Source: Przewalskia tangutica (lineage: Eukaryota > Streptophyta > Magnoliopsida > Solanales > Solanaceae). From it: a DNA stretch of 64,000 nucleotides. A model generated the notes under the pieces. The model was not told where the DNA came from. It saw only the letters and a program-made list of their open reading frames with translations, and ran no database searches. Made by a program: the position numbers and the translations under genes. Positions 1 through 12,478 of the stretch are shown in pieces. How positions within the stretch are numbered: position 1 is the stretch's first letter; each line of letters starts with the position of its first letter. The stretch is from positions 20,238,001-20,302,000 of the forward strand of contig CM056732.1 in NCBI GenBank assembly GCA_029844215.1. The letters are read 5' to 3'.

Positions 1-1650
1 CTACAGTTCTAACTCCTCCTGAAAGACTAGAGGGTTGGGGTATTATGATAACACGTTGGGTGTTGGGCTAGGTTGTGTGCTGACGCAACCCGATAAGGAT
101 AGAGCCTATGTTTTCCCGGTAGTTAGGGAAGCAGGAAAGGAAATTACGCCACTCACGATTTAGAGCTGGCGGCAGTTAAATCATGCCTTGAAGATTTGGG
201 GACATGACGTATATATAGACTTCATGTGGATATTTGTGCAGACCACAAGAGCCTCCGGTATATCTTCTGACAGAGGCAGTTGAATTTGCGACAGCGACGG
301 TGGTTAGAGTTAGTCAAGGATTGTGATATCGATATCCTATACCACCCAGGGAATGCCAAGACAGTTAAAGATACTCTTAGTCGTGGATCTAAGGGTAGTA
401 TGCCAGATGGGCAGCCAGATAGACTGGACGTGGTCCGTGAAATTCTTCAGTTACCGAGCCTAGGGGTTCGATTATTTTGTTTCCAAGGTTAATGAAGTTT
501 AGATTCGATAGGTTGCTGAGTCTTTCGTCGTTGAGGAGGTAAAGAGGCGACAATATGAGGATCTAGTTATGATACGGTATCGAGATACGGCTCTCCGAGA
601 AGAGAAGAGCCTGTTTGAGTAGCACCGGATGGGGTGCTGTGAGATGAGAATAGAGTGCGTGTACCGTGCTGCGGGGACTAGTCAATGAGTTTTAGGGAGG
701 CACGCCGTGCTTATTGCTCTAATTGTTCGGGGCCGACTAAGTCGTGTCGTGACCTCATATGTATGTATGGGTAAGATAACCGGAAAAGGGACATAGCGGA
801 GTTTTTGCGTAGTGTCCGAATTAGTAGCAGTCAAGTTGAACACGGAGGCCCAAAGAGCTATTGCAGCGATTTAGATCCCGACTTAGATATGGGAGGTGAT
901 TAATGTGGATCTTGTTACAGGGTGGCATCGTACTCAGAGGAAGTGCGACCCTCTGGGGGTCATAGTAAACATGCTGACGAAACCAACTATGTTCTTCCGG
1001 TTAGGACCACTTACTCGGCTGAGGTTTATGCTAGTTTATATAGCAGGGAAATTGTGAGACTGCACGGGGTTCCTACGTTTATGATGTTAGACATACGAGC
1101 TCGGTTACGGATAACTTCTGGAGGTTTTTCAGAAGGGGTTAGGGACACAGATGAGTCTCAGTGTTGCATTACACCCTCGGGCCAAGCGAATGACGCAGCG
1201 TACCATCCAGGACTTGAGGATAGGTGGCGGGCCTGTGTTCTTGATTTCAGAGATAGCCGGGAAGGTTATTTGCCTTTTGTTGGGTTACGTACGATAACAG
1301 ACACCCTTCCAGTATTTCGGATGGCCCGGTATGAGGCCTTGTATGTGAGAAAATGTAGATCGCCGGTTAGTTGGTTCGACATAGGCGAGGTTCAGTTATT
1401 TGATCCAGACTTGATTTAGCGGGCTGTGGATAAGGCGAAGCTTATCCAGAAAAGATTATTAGTAAGCTCAGAGTCAGCAGAAGTTTTATGCAGATAACTG
1501 ACGTTGACACATGGGGTTCAGGTTGACATTTTAGTATGAGTATTGTTATGTGGCCTCGTGTGGTATTATTGGTATGTGGGGGTTGTAAGGAGACTATGTC
1601 GCTATCTTTAAGTTTGACTCCCAAAAGAACATTCGGGGACGAATGTTTCT
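1..1650 (+). pseudogene. Degraded Ty3/gypsy (Tekay/Del-type) pol remnant, RNase H to integrase
   Basis: Remains of a retrotransposon polyprotein. The first ~400 bases parallel the RNase H region of the better preserved copy at 6740-7140, but frames are broken. 280-492 keeps an open piece with LRQRRWLELVKDCDIDILYH, the RNase H/integrase linker typical of this lineage. 922-1419 is an open stretch parallel to the integrase core and C-terminal region (motifs PVRTTYSAE and REIVRLHGVP are readable), but the metal-binding residues are mostly lost. The C-terminal chromodomain-like part is missing: from about 1500 the sequence passes into the 3' untranslated region. The window cuts the element at its left edge. 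No functional protein can come from it. Confidence 0.85.
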
Positions 1651-1662
1651 AAGGGGGGAAGA
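1651..1662 (+). other. Polypurine tract before LTR
   Basis: AAGGGGGGAAGA directly precedes the LTR start TGTTACACCCC, preceded by CATTCGGGGACGAATG, an imperfect palindrome also found at 12115-12131 before the other 3' LTR. This is the expected plus-strand priming site of the element whose pol remnant lies upstream. Confidence 0.75.
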
Positions 1663-1663
1663 A

Positions 1664-4600
1664 TGTTACACCCCAGAATTTCAGGATATGTTATAAGAAC
1701 GTACGTAAGAACTAAAAAATGTTAAGATTGAGACGAGTAAAAATTTATCGGAATTTTGGAATTTGTCGGAAAATGAAATATTGCGACGAACGGGAGGGCG
1801 ACACGTGTCACCCCCCTTAGTGGTCTTGGTCGAAAATGGCATGGATGAAATGGTCATTTGACCATAATTTAAAAGACCAAGTCTTGCAAAGACAAGAGCT
1901 TGACATTGTTGACTAAGTCAAATGCCACTTGGCTTGATCCTTGTGAAAAGCATCCTAACCACCCATTTGTTATAATCTTGACCCTCCATCTTGTTATATA
2001 TGTATACTAGTGGAAGACAAGCTTCTACACTTAGACAAATTTTTCAAAAATCTTGAAGAACACTTATGGGTGCTCTCGGCTTTCACTAGGGTTACAAGAG
2101 AAAAAATTTGTTTGTTGTCCAATAATCTCCCCACTTTAAACCAAGGTTCCTAAGGGTATTGTAAGGGTATCTCAATAGAAAGATCCCGGGAAAATGGCGT
2201 TTTCGTATTAGTCGCAAGGCGTAAAGTTAAGGAGTTCTTCAACTTTGAAGTTGGAACTTGAAGATAAGTTCTTCATGCTTTTCTGGCGGTTGCTTGGAGT
2301 GGATTGGAACGTCGAAAAGATGAGCTAAAGTTGCTAAGGATCGACTTGTAATCTTGGATCATATTTGGGCTAAATGAGGTATAATCTCCGTCTTACTTTT
2401 GTAATTGAAGATTTCATGTTATTATAAGTTAGAAATGATCATGTGATATGTGTTATGAATATTGATAAGTGTTATAGAAATTTGGAAGCTCAAATCCGAA
2501 AATGACATGTTTAGCCATTTGAAATTGAAATACAATTTGGTCGATAATTAGAATCGTCGCATGTTGTCTACTTGAATATTATAGTTGTTATAATCAATTG
2601 CGGATTTATATCATGGTATACTAAACAATTTGGATTGAATAGAAATTGGAAAAAAGAATTGGTATTGTTGTCCCTAATTGCCGAATGGACATTGTATTTT
2701 TGGATTAGTTTAATGTCAATTGTGGGGCGGAATTTTACACGTCTTGATTAAGCGTGTAATCCCCTATTTTTAACTACTTTGTTGAGCCTTAAATATGGCG
2801 TGTTTGGTTATTGAATTCGGCCTTGAAAAAGGTGGCAAAGTATGTAGAAACAAAGGAAGTGCTGTCCGATTTTCCGTAGAATTTAGTGACTTTACACTTG
2901 GAATATTCTACGTTTGAAGTAAGAAGTTAATAGACGTACTATGGTCATTATAGGTTGATATACTACGTACGGCGTATTGGACTTGGCAAGTGGATTAAAC
3001 CGAAGAGGTATGTGGAACTTTCTTATCCCTTGAGCATGAATAAGTTGTAAATGTATAGTACGGTGAGCGTCTGAGTTTTTGACGAATCTAGTCCAATTGA
3101 TATCCTTGGTTTATCTTAAGAATGTTCAAGTTGATTGAGTTAGGGAATTAACTCACTTGTTTATAAATATTAAGGATATCTTGGCTTTTAAAAGTTAAGA
3201 GACTTTAAGTATGTTGAAAGTATTTTTGATACTTGTTTTATTGGAAAGTTTAAGTCTTTTGGTTATAAAGAAGAATGTAAGTATCTAAGGTATAAAGCTA
3301 GTATAACGACTTTATGGGAAGTTGGTTATAATAGCTTTATGGGAAGTTAAAAAGAGTGGTTTACTCTAAGTAATTTAAGTATGTTAAATGACTTGAAATA
3401 ATGAAAGACAAATTGATTTAAAGGCATCAATTGCTTAAAGTTTTAAAAGAAAGAAGTCACTTGATTTAGAAGCCCGAAAATGTATTTTCTAAAAAGGTAT
3501 TGTGACTTGTCTTAAAATGTAGTTATGACTTTATACTACAGTTATTAGTATCTTGGAAGTTTTATATGAAAATGAGTCATTTTAAAAGAATAGAAGTACG
3601 TAGTACTTTGGGGTTAAAACTCCCGGATTTATAATGACATGTTAGTGCCTTAAGTAAACTAAAATGAGAGTGTATATGAATAAGACTAATAAGAAGTTAT
3701 GGGGATTTCTTAACTTGCTTATTTATTGTATGATAAGCCGGTAGTGCTTATGTTATGTATGATAAGCCGGTAGGGCTTATGTTATGTATGATGGCCGGTT
3801 GAGATAGGGTAAGAGTATAAATGAGGGGTAAACCCCCAAGACGTTATACCACCTTCTCCGGGGTAAGAGTATAAATGGCGGTAAACCCCAAGACGTTATA
3901 CCACCCGCCTGGGGTAAGAGTATAAATGAGGATAAACCCCAAGACGTTATACCACCGCTTTAGTGGATTTGCTACCCATGATGCGAGGAATACCTCATGC
4001 GAGTCCTTATGGGCTTATGCGGTGAAATAGTCCCACGCGTGCGGTACTATGCGCGAGAATACCTCATGCGGTCCACACGACCTACGCGGTGAAATAGTCC
4101 CGAGTAGGATTGCTTAATGACATCTGCGCGGGTGTTCTGCTTTGATCGCGAGCTTCCTATTTTTATGTTGTAAGTATACTCTTGATTACTCTCATTGTTA
4201 GTAAGGCCTTGTCTTCATTAATTGAGTTATCATACCTCTCCGCTTTTATTATAGACTTATGATTTCATTCTGATGCTGGTTTCACATATTTGGTACATGT
4301 TATCGACCTCGCCGAAGTGCGTTAAATGTCGCGGTAGAAGTCTGAGTTCTTGATCCTCGCTCTTAGGATCCTTTGTTGGTTGAGAAGCTCCTTTATTCGG
4401 AGGCTTATCTGGTATTGTCGGTTGTTGTACATTCAGGGGTATGGCGGGGCCCTGTCCCATCACAGTTGTTATTCTTAGAGGTCTGTAGTCACATTGTGGT
4501 TTGGGTTGTAAAGAAAAAAAAATATACGGTTTTATTTGTATAGTTTACGGAAGGTGGCCTTATCGACTAGCCTGTTGTTATTTTATGTTTAAGCATTTTA

Positions 4601-4687
4601 TCAGTTGTGTATGTTCATTGCTATTCTCGATGTATCTGAAAGGAGTGCCTGGGTAGGGCACGATCGCGAGCCGGTCGGGTCGTGACA
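1664..4687 (+). repeat. Tekay/Del-type LTR (3.0 kb), 3' LTR of the upstream remnant
   Basis: Begins TGTTACACCCC and ends TCGTGACA, as do the LTRs starting at 8564 and 47755. It follows a polypurine tract, so it is the 3' LTR of the element at 1-1650. Directly after it comes gag sequence of a second element, with no primer-binding site or gag start between them and no matching 5-bp flanks (AAGAA left, CTTAT right). The 5' end reads as more diverged from the LTRs at 8564 and 12161 than those are from each other, so it is probably not the partner of 12161-15173. The junction at 4687 is best explained by deletion or unequal recombination. Confidence 0.85.
3726..3960 (+). repeat. Short tandem repeats inside the LTR
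   Basis: Two local arrays: about three copies of a ~30-bp unit containing ATGATAAGCCGGTAG (3729-3800), then three copies of a ~55-bp unit containing GGGGTAAGAGTATAAATG and ending GACGTTATACCACC (3805-3955). Related units occur in the LTRs at 10926-11000 and 50766-51305 in different copy number. Confidence 0.8.
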
Positions 4688-5940
4688 CTTATCTTATTGA
4701 TGGGTGCATGGCTGTAGCTCTTCAGCCGGGCATGGACATTTCCCGTATACTGGCTTACGCACAGGGAATCGAGGATCGGCAGAGAGGTCGACAATTTGAT
4801 AGAGATCAGCCCAAGAGGGCCAGGACGGCAGGGTTTCAGGGTAACTTTCGAGGCAGACAACCTCAGCGAGCTAGGGCGTGTCTCGGCTAGACTGAGTGCT
4901 CCTTTCGATCTTACCGCGGATAGTTTGATCGGTAGGTTATTGGGGCAGTCGAGTGCGAGTTCGTAGAGGTTAGAGGTGCTAGTCAGATGAGACCACTCTT
5001 GACTCAGTGTGGTTATTGTGGAAGGTCCCATTTTGGGAGTGTCGTACTACTACGAGAGTCTGTTATACTTGCGGCCGTCAGGGCCATTTGGCGAAGGATT
5101 GTCAGACCAGAGGCGACACGGGTAGTATGGCTCAGCCTATAGGGTCAGTTGCCAGGTCACCATCTTCTGTAGATATGTGCCCCGGAGGGCAGGGTGTTCA
5201 CGGGCCAGCAGGTCGTGGCAGAGGTCTTAGTTCTAGCGGTCCTCAGAACCGCATCTATGCCTTAGCCAGTCGACAGAACCAACAGAACCAGGAGGCTTCT
5301 CCATATGTCGTCACATGTATACTATTGATTTCATGCTGTGATGTTTATGCTTTGATAGATCCAGGTTCTACCTTGTCCTATATATCTTCTCTTATTGCTG
5401 GTAGAATAGGAATAGAACCTGTGTCGATAGAACCGTTTGAGGTAGCTACGCCAGTGGGTGATTCGGTGGTAGTTGAGCGGATGTATAAAAACTGCCCGGT
5501 GTTCATATACAGTCATCAGACCCTAGCAGACTTAATAGAGCTAGAGATGACAAATTTTGATGTCATAATGGGTATGGACTGGTTGACTTCTTGTTATGCC
5601 AATGTTGACTGTAGATACAGATTGGTTCGATTCCAGTTTCCCGACAAGCCGACTATTGAGTGGAAAGGGGATAATGCATCGCCAAGGGGTAGGTTTATTT
5701 CTTACCTCAAGGCTAGGAAGATGGTTCAGAAAGGGTATATTTATCATCTTATTCAGGTGTTCGATACAGAGGCTGAGGTGTCAATTCTTCAGTCAGTTCC
5801 GGTGGTTAGAGAGTTTCCGGATGTTTTCCCTGATGATCTCCCAGGTATTCCTCCAGAGAGGGAGATAGAGTTCTGTATTGATGTTCATACTCGGCCTATA
5901 TCTATTCCACCGTACAGGATGGTACCTGATGGCACCTGCT
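4688..5940 (+). pseudogene. Second Tekay/Del-type element: truncated gag, zinc knuckle and protease
   Basis: The gag N-terminal half and the 5' LTR/primer site are missing. 4708-4890 is a gag piece (PGMDISRILAYAQGIEDRQ). A frameshift follows, and the frame opening at 5007 carries the CCHC zinc knuckle CYTCGRQGHLAKDC (5061-5102), which in the intact family binds RNA during packaging. A pepsin-like retroviral protease domain follows with the active-site motif LIDPGST near 5350 (DPGS for the usual D-S/T-G). The segment ending near 5940 carries the linker VREFPDVFPDDLPGIPPERE that precedes reverse transcriptase in plant chromoviruses. A frameshift near 5930 separates it from the reverse transcriptase frame. 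Confidence 0.9.
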
Positions 5941-7140
5941 GAGTTGAAGAAAGACTTGCTGGAGAAAGGCTTTAATAAGCCTAGTACTTCACCTTGGGGA
6001 GCGCCAGTATTTTTTGTGAAGAAGAAGGATGGGACGCTGCGTATGTGTATTGACTACAGGCAGCTGAACAAAGAAACTATCAAGAATAGGTACCCCCTCC
6101 CCAGGATTGATGATTTATTTGATCAGTTGCAGGGTGCAAAGTGCTTCTCCAAGATAGACCTGCGATCTGATTATCATCAGGTACGAGTTAGGGAGGCAAA
6201 TATCCCTAAGACTGCATTCAGGACCCGGTACGGACACTATGAGTTCAGGGTGATGTCTTTCGGGTTGACTAATGCTCCATCGGTATTCATGGATTTGATG
6301 AACCGAGTGTTCAAGCCATTTCTGTATACGTTTGTTATAGTATTCATTGATGACATCCTATTTTATTCTCGCACGGAGCAGGAGCATACGAATCACTTGA
6401 GGACGGTACTTGGAGTCCTCCGGAGTCGGCAGTTATATGCCAAATTCTCTAAGTGTGAGTTCTGGTTGGCCTCAGTGACATTCTTGGGGCACATTATCGG
6501 GGCCGATGGTATTCGGGTTGATACGGCGAAGATTGAGGCGGTGAAAACTTGGCCTAGACCTACTACGCCGATCGAGGTACGCAACTTTTTAGGGCTTGCG
6601 GGTTATTACCGGAGATTTGTGGAAAAGCTCGCTTCGATCTCAGCGCCTTTGACTAGGCTGACTCAGAAAGTGGATAAGTTCCAGTGGACGGATGTTTGTG
6701 AGAAGGGCTTCCAGTTATTGAAAGAGAAGTTGACGAAAACTCCAGTTCTTACTCTTCCCGAGGGATTAGAGGGTTATGTGGTTTATTGTGATGCTTCGGG
6801 TGTCGGACTTGGTTATGTGTTGATGCAACACAACAAGGTTATAGCTTACGCATCCCGACAACTTAGGAAACATGAGAGGAACTACCCTACTCATGATTTG
6901 TAGTTAGCGGCAGTGATATATGCTTTGAAGGTTTGGAGGCATTACTTATATGGAGTTCATGTGGATACTTATACAGACCACAAGATCCTCCAGTATATCT
7001 TCGGACAGATGGAGCTGAACTTGCGACAGAGACGGTGGTTAGAGTTACTTAAGGACTATGATGTTGATATCCTATACCACCCGGGGAAGGCCAATGTGGT
7101 TGCAGATGCTCTTAGTCGTAGATCTATGGGTAGTATGTCA
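5941..7140 (+). pseudogene. Second Tekay/Del-type element: reverse transcriptase and RNase H
   Basis: The frame 5878-6903 encodes a nearly complete reverse transcriptase: GAPVFFVKKKDGTLRMCIDY at the fingers, the palm motif SKIDLRSDYHQ, and the catalytic box as FIDDIL (6343-6360; YVDD is usual). The RNase H domain starts near 6775 with VVYCDASGVGLGYVL. An in-frame TAG at 6901-6903 interrupts RNase H just after the family motif NYPTHDL. Reading continues in the same frame from 6904 through the linker RQRRWLELLKDYDVDILYHPGK in pieces to about 7140. The length and order of domains are normal for a Ty3/gypsy pol; the stop makes this copy non-functional. Confidence 0.93.
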
Positions 7141-8563
7141 GATGTACATCCTGATAGAAGGTACATGGTCCGTGAGATCCATCAGTTAGCGAGCCTTAGG
7201 GTTCGGTTTGTTGATTCCGATGATAGTGGGATTCGGGTTCGAGAGGTTACCAAGTCTTCCATCGTTGAGAAGGTGAAGAGGCGACAGTATGAGGATCCGG
7301 TTCTGGTACGGTATCGAGATATGGCTCTCCGAGAGGAGAAGAGTCTATTTGAGGTAGCACCTGATGGGGCGCTAAAGTACGAGGATAGATTGTGTGTACC
7401 CGATGTTACAGGACTTCATCAGCAGGTTCTAGTGGAGGCACACAGTGCTCGTTATTCGGTTCATCCGGGGCCGACTAAGATGTACCATGACCTCAGATAT
7501 GTGTATTAGTGGGATGACGGCGAGGACGTGCGAGTTCGTTGCTCGGTGTCGAATGTCGATGGGTCAAGGTTGAGCACCAGAAGCCTGGTGGGCTATTACA
7601 GACGATTGAGATTCCGACGTAGAAGTGGGAGGTGATCAACATGGATTTTGTTACAGGGTTACCTCGTACTCAGAGGAAGTGTGATTCCATCTGGGTTATA
7701 GTAGACATGCTGACGAAATCAACCAATTTTCTTCCAGTCAGGACTACTTATTCGGCTGAGGATTATGCTAGACTGTATATTCGGGAGATTGTGAGCCTGC
7801 ACGGAGTCCCTACATCTATTATATCAGACAGAGGGGCCCAGTTTATGGCTAACTTGTGGAGGTCTTTCCAGAAGGGGTTAGGGACACATGTGAGTCTTAG
7901 TACTGCATTTCACCCTCAAACCGACGGACAGCGAGCGTCTTATCCAGACTCGAGGATATCTTTGAGGCCTATATTATTGACTTCAGGGGTAGCTGGGAGG
8001 ATCATTTGCCTCTTGTTGAGTTTGCATATAATAACAACTACCATTCCAGTATTCAGATGACGCCTTATGAGGCCTTATATGGAAGGAAGTGTAGGTCGCC
8101 GATCGGTTGGTTCGATGTTGGCGAGGTTCAGTTAGTTGGCCCAGACTTGATACAACAAGTTGTGGATAAGGTAAAGCTTATCAAGGAGAGGTTATTAGCA
8201 GCTCAGAGTCGACATAAGTCGTATGCAGATAATCGACGTCGATACTTGGAGTTCCAGATTGACGATTGGGTCTTCTTGAAGGTGTCACCCATGAAGGGTG
8301 TGATGAGATTTGGGAAGAAGGGAAACTTAGCCCGAGGTACATTGGATCTTACCAGATTGTCCGTAGAGTGGGCAAGGTTGCCTATGAGTTAGATCTGCCG
8401 TCCGATTTGGAGGCAGTACATTCGGTCTTCCACGTTTCTATGTTACAGAAGTGTATTGGAGATCCATCCAGAGTTTTCACGGTTAGTGATGTCCAGGTGA
8501 CGGAGGGGATATCGTATGAAGAGAGTCCTATAGCGATACTTGATCGCCAGGTCAGACGATTAC
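7141..8563 (+). pseudogene. Second Tekay/Del-type element: integrase, interrupted by solo LTR
   Basis: The N-terminal zinc-binding region begins near 7440 (the two histidines are readable), but a stop at 7507-7509 and a frame change ruin the cysteine pair. The catalytic core at 7632-8060 keeps the first two acidic residues (in IVDMLTKS and ISDRGAQF); a small deletion near 7930 removes the segment that normally carries the third, the glutamate. Translation shifts frame at about 8006 (FAYNNNYHSSIQMTPYEALYG) and again at about 8300 (PRYIGSYQIVRRVGKVAYEL). The coding sequence stops at 8563, where a solo LTR was inserted, and resumes at 11855. Confidence 0.92.
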
Positions 8564-11500
8564 TGTTACACCCCGTAGTTCCAGGACATGTGTTTACAAG
8601 AATAGACGTGAGAGCACAAGACTTATAAAAAGTGAACGAAAGAAATAATTATTTTTCAAAGGAAAAATCTTCCGAACCTCGGGAAGGAAAATTGTTCGTT
8701 AATGAGAATTGTGTTCTCAAATTTGTTATTTAAGACTCTTAGAACTTATCGGAATTATGGAAGTTTATTTACAGAGTTGGATACGTGTGGCCCACCCGAG
8801 AAATTTTACGTTTTGTGGGGCACACGAGGTTTCCGATATTTTGACCAATTATGAAAATTTTGGAAAACGGAATGTTATGGACTAATGGGAGGGCGACACG
8901 TGTCACCCTCCACATGTATCATCTTGGGCGAAATGGATGACCAAAAAATAGCCATATTAGCTTGAGATAAATGGACCAAGTCAAAGGGTCAATGGAGCTT
9001 GATATAATTGACCACATCTTGACCACACATTTGTTTTGATCTAAGCCCTTGATTGTGGTATATATCACTTACTAGTGCAAGACCAATTCTCAACACTTAG
9101 AAAAAAATCTCACTACTTGATGGTTGCTCTATGAACTCTCGACTTTGAGCCTCATTAGGAAGAACAAATTTTTCGTTTGTGGTTCAATAATCCCAATACT
9201 TTAAACCAAGGTTTCTAAGGGTATTGTAAGGATATCTCAATAGAAAGATCCCGGAAAAACTACGTTTTCACGTTAGTCGCAAGGTGAAAACCTAAGGTGT
9301 TCTTCTACTTTGAAATTGGAAAGTGAAGAGAAGTTGGTTATGAGCTTCTAAGGAATGCTTGGAGCGGATTGGAATGTAAGAAGATGAGCTAAAAGTTGCT
9401 AAGGATCGACTTTGACACGTGGATATTAGTAGGGCTTATTGAGGTAAAATCTTCATCCTCTTAAGTGATTAAAGATTTCATGTTATAGTAGTTGATAAAT
9501 GAGCATGTGATATATAGATTGAAGTTTGAAAAGATTTGGATCATGTCGACATGATTAAAAACCAAAAATGGGCAAGTTAGCCGTTTATGTTGTAATTCAA
9601 TTTAATTGTTAGATACAATCGTCGCATGTTAAGGAAGAAAAGATTTATAGTAGTTGTAATTGTTATTATGTATATAACATGTTGGAATAACAACTTGGAT
9701 TAAAAAGGAATTGAACGGAAATTGACATTGTTGTTTATATTGATGGTAATCGAGAATGACTTAAGTTGTTGGGCAGTTTTATATTAATTGTGGGGCATAA
9801 TTTTACACGTCATGTTAGGCGTGTAATCCCCTTTGAATTTCTAAATTTTTGTTGAGCCTTAAATGTGGCATTTGGTTATTGATTTTCGGGCCTTGAAAAA
9901 GGTGGAAAAGTACGTAGAAACAAAGGAAGTGCTGCCGGATTTTTCGTAAAATTAAGAGTCCTTATACTTAGAAATATTCTACGTTGAAATATAGAAGTTG
10001 ATAGGCGTATTATGGTCATTATAGGTTGACATTCTACGCGCGGTGTATTCAACTTGGCAAGTGGATTGAGTCGAAGAGGTATGTGGAACTTTTCTTATCT
10101 CTTGAGCATGAGTAGCTATAAATGTATAGTACGGTGGACGTACGAGATTTAAATGAATTTAATTTCATTTGACATCCTTGACTTGTTTAAGAATGTCCAA
10201 GTTGGTTGAGTTAGAGAATTAACTCACTTGTTTTAAAAGGTTAATGATGTCTTAGCTTTTAAAGCATAAAGTTAGTATAACGACTTTATGAGAGGTTGAT
10301 TATAACAACTTTATGGGAAGATAAAAGAATGGTTTATTCTAATAAGGTAAACAAAGATTTCTTGACTTGAAAATGTATAGAATACTTGATTTGGAAAGTA
10401 TTGATTACTTGAACTATTCTAAAGTTATGAAACTTGATTTCTAAAGTTAAGAGACTTGAAGTATTCTGAAAGTTATGTAACTTGATTTGAAAGTATATGA
10501 TACTTGGTTTTGAAAGTATAAGTCTCTTGGTTATAAAAAGAATGAATTTGTCTAAAACATAAAGAGTTATAACGGCTTTATGGAAAGTTAGTTATAGCGG
10601 TTTTATGGAAGGTTAAGAGAGTGGTCTATTTTATAGGCACGAGTTGCCTAGGTTGTGAAAGTAGAAGTTACTTGGTTTTAAAGCCTTGAAATGAATTTCT
10701 AAAGGTGTAGTAACTTGATTTGAAAAGTAGACGAGCCTTGATACTACGGGTGTTAGTATCTTGGAGTTTTTATATAAAAAGGTTTCTTTTTAAAGGAACG
10801 GAAGTACGTAGTACTTTGGGTTAAATTCCCGGATTTTATAATGACATGTTAGTGCCTTAAGTAAACTAAAATGATAGTGTATATAAATAAGGCTAATAAG
10901 AAGTTAGTAGATTTCTTAACTTGCTTATGTTATGTATGATAAGCCGGTGGTGCATATGTTATGTATGATAAGCCGGTGGTGCTTATGTTATGTATGATAG
11001 CCGGTCGTGCTAGGTTATGTTATTCTTGCGGGGTAAATCCCCGGGTTACTACTTATTCCATGGATTTGCTACTCATGATGCGAGTGCGGCGTTTGTACTC
11101 ATTGCGGGTCCACCGGGCCTATGCGGGTGAAATAGTCCTATGCGGGTGAAATAGTCCCATGCGAGGCAGATGACCTCATTGCGGGTCTACAGGACCTATG
11201 CGAGTGAAATAGTCTCAGGAGTAGGATTGCTTAATGATACTACGGGCGGGTGGCCCTACTTTGATCATGAGCCTCCTATTTTTATGCAGTAAAGTATACT
11301 CTTGTTTACTCTCATTGTTGGTAAGACACATTGTACTGTTAATGTGGCTATCATACATGTCCCCAGCTTTATTTTAGACTATTATGATTTCATTCTGATG
11401 ATTTCGATTTCACATACTTGGTACATGTTATCGACCTTCGGGCTGCGTTAATGTCGCGAGTAGAGTTATCTGAGTTGTTGATCCTCACTCTTAGGATCAT

Positions 11501-11849
11501 TGTTGATTGTTGAAGCTCCGTTACTCGGAGGCTTATCTTTAGTTGAATCCACGATATTGTCGGTTGTTGTACATTCAGGGGTATGGCGGGGCCCTGTCCC
11601 ATCACAGTTGTTATTCTTAGAGGTCTGTAGTCATATCTTGTGGATTGGTTGTAAAGAAAATAAAAGATGTAACTGTTGTTTTTTTGGGTTATGTATATTT
11701 TTCGGAAGGTGGCCTTATCGGCTAGCCTGTTGATATTTACTGTCTAGTACTTATGAGTTTATGTATGTTCTGATGCTATTCTCTGATGTATACCTGTGAG
11801 GGGTGCCCAGGTAGGACACTAGTCGCGGGCCCGGGGTCGGGTCGTGACA
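8564..11849 (+). mobile_element. Solo LTR (Tekay/Del type) inserted in pol, TSD ATTAC
   Basis: A 3286-bp LTR starting TGTTACACCCCG and ending GGGTCGTGACA, flanked by identical 5-bp duplications ATTAC at 8559-8563 and 11850-11854. No internal region is present, so it is the product of LTR-LTR recombination of a complete element. The insertion splits the pol C-terminus; the codon phase is exactly conserved across the site if the LTR and one duplication are ignored. It therefore landed when that part of pol was still in frame, or at least not yet shifted. Confidence 0.95.
10926..11220 (+). repeat. Tandem repeats in solo LTR
   Basis: Three copies of a ~30-bp unit containing ATGTATGATAAGCCGGTGG (10930-11010), then several copies of a ~19-bp unit containing TATGCGGGTGAAATAGTCC (11110-11215). 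Both correspond to repeats in the LTR at 1664-4687 but with different copy numbers. Confidence 0.75.
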
Positions 11850-11854
11850 ATTAC

Positions 11855-12021
11855 GGACTAAGAACGTGGCTTCCGTCAAAGTCTTGTGGCTGAATGATAA
11901 TAGAGAGGAGATGACTTGGGAAGCAGATGAGGACATAATGAAGAAGTATCCTCACTTGTTCCCTACACCCACAGGTAATTCGCTTCCCTACTTGTCAATT
12001 TTAATTGACGTATTTACATAA
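11855..12021 (+). pseudogene. Pol C-terminal tail (chromodomain-like) of second element
   Basis: Continues the integrase frame after the solo LTR. It contains ASVKVLWLND and MTWEADEDIMKKYPHLF, the chromodomain-like C-terminus of plant chromoviruses; in related elements this domain binds chromatin marks and steers integration. The frame ends at a TAA at 12019-12021. With the LTR disregarded, the tail stays in phase with the segment before 8563. The downstream 3' untranslated part (12022-12138) carries the CATTCGGGACGAATG palindrome that also precedes the LTR at 1664. Confidence 0.85.
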
Positions 12022-12138
12022 GTGTTATTATGTGGTCATGTGTGGCATATTTGATTATTTTGAGTATAGTTAAAGGGGATTATGCCGATATCTGATTAGA
12101 TTGAATTCCGAAAGAACATTCGGGACGAATGTTTCTAA

Positions 12139-12155
12139 GGGGGGGGGGGGGGGGG
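12139..12155 (+). other. Expanded polypurine tract (17 G)
   Basis: A run of 17 G replaces the usual AAGGGGGGAA tract before the 3' LTR. It is either slippage expansion after insertion or a homopolymer sequencing error. Confidence 0.7.
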
Positions 12156-12300
12156 AATAATTTTAAACCCCGTAGTTCCAGGACACGTGTATGAGAACGT
12201 GCGTAAGAAAACAAGATTTTAAAATTTAAACGAAAGAAATATTGCTTCTTCCTACGAAAAATATTCCGAATCTCGTGAAGGAAAAATGTTTATTAATGGG

Positions 12301-12478
12301 AATTGAGTTCCCAAATTTGATATTTGGGACTTATAGAATTTATTGGAATTATGGAGGTGAAATATTATGGACCAATAGGAGGGTGACAGAATTGAGTTCC
12401 CAAATTTGATATTTGGGACTTATAGAATTTATTGGAATTATGGGAGGTGAAATATTATGGACCAATAGGAGGGTGACA
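12301..12478 (+). repeat. 89-bp tandem duplication inside the LTR
   Basis: The segment starting AATTGAGTTCCCAAATTTGA occurs twice in a row (12301-12389 and 12390-12478/9), almost identical; the second copy has one extra G. A recent private duplication of this LTR. Confidence 0.92.

Noticed and set aside
1664..4687. Interpreting this LTR as a solo LTR like the other two
   Set aside because: It has a polypurine tract of its own element upstream and no matching 5-bp flanks.
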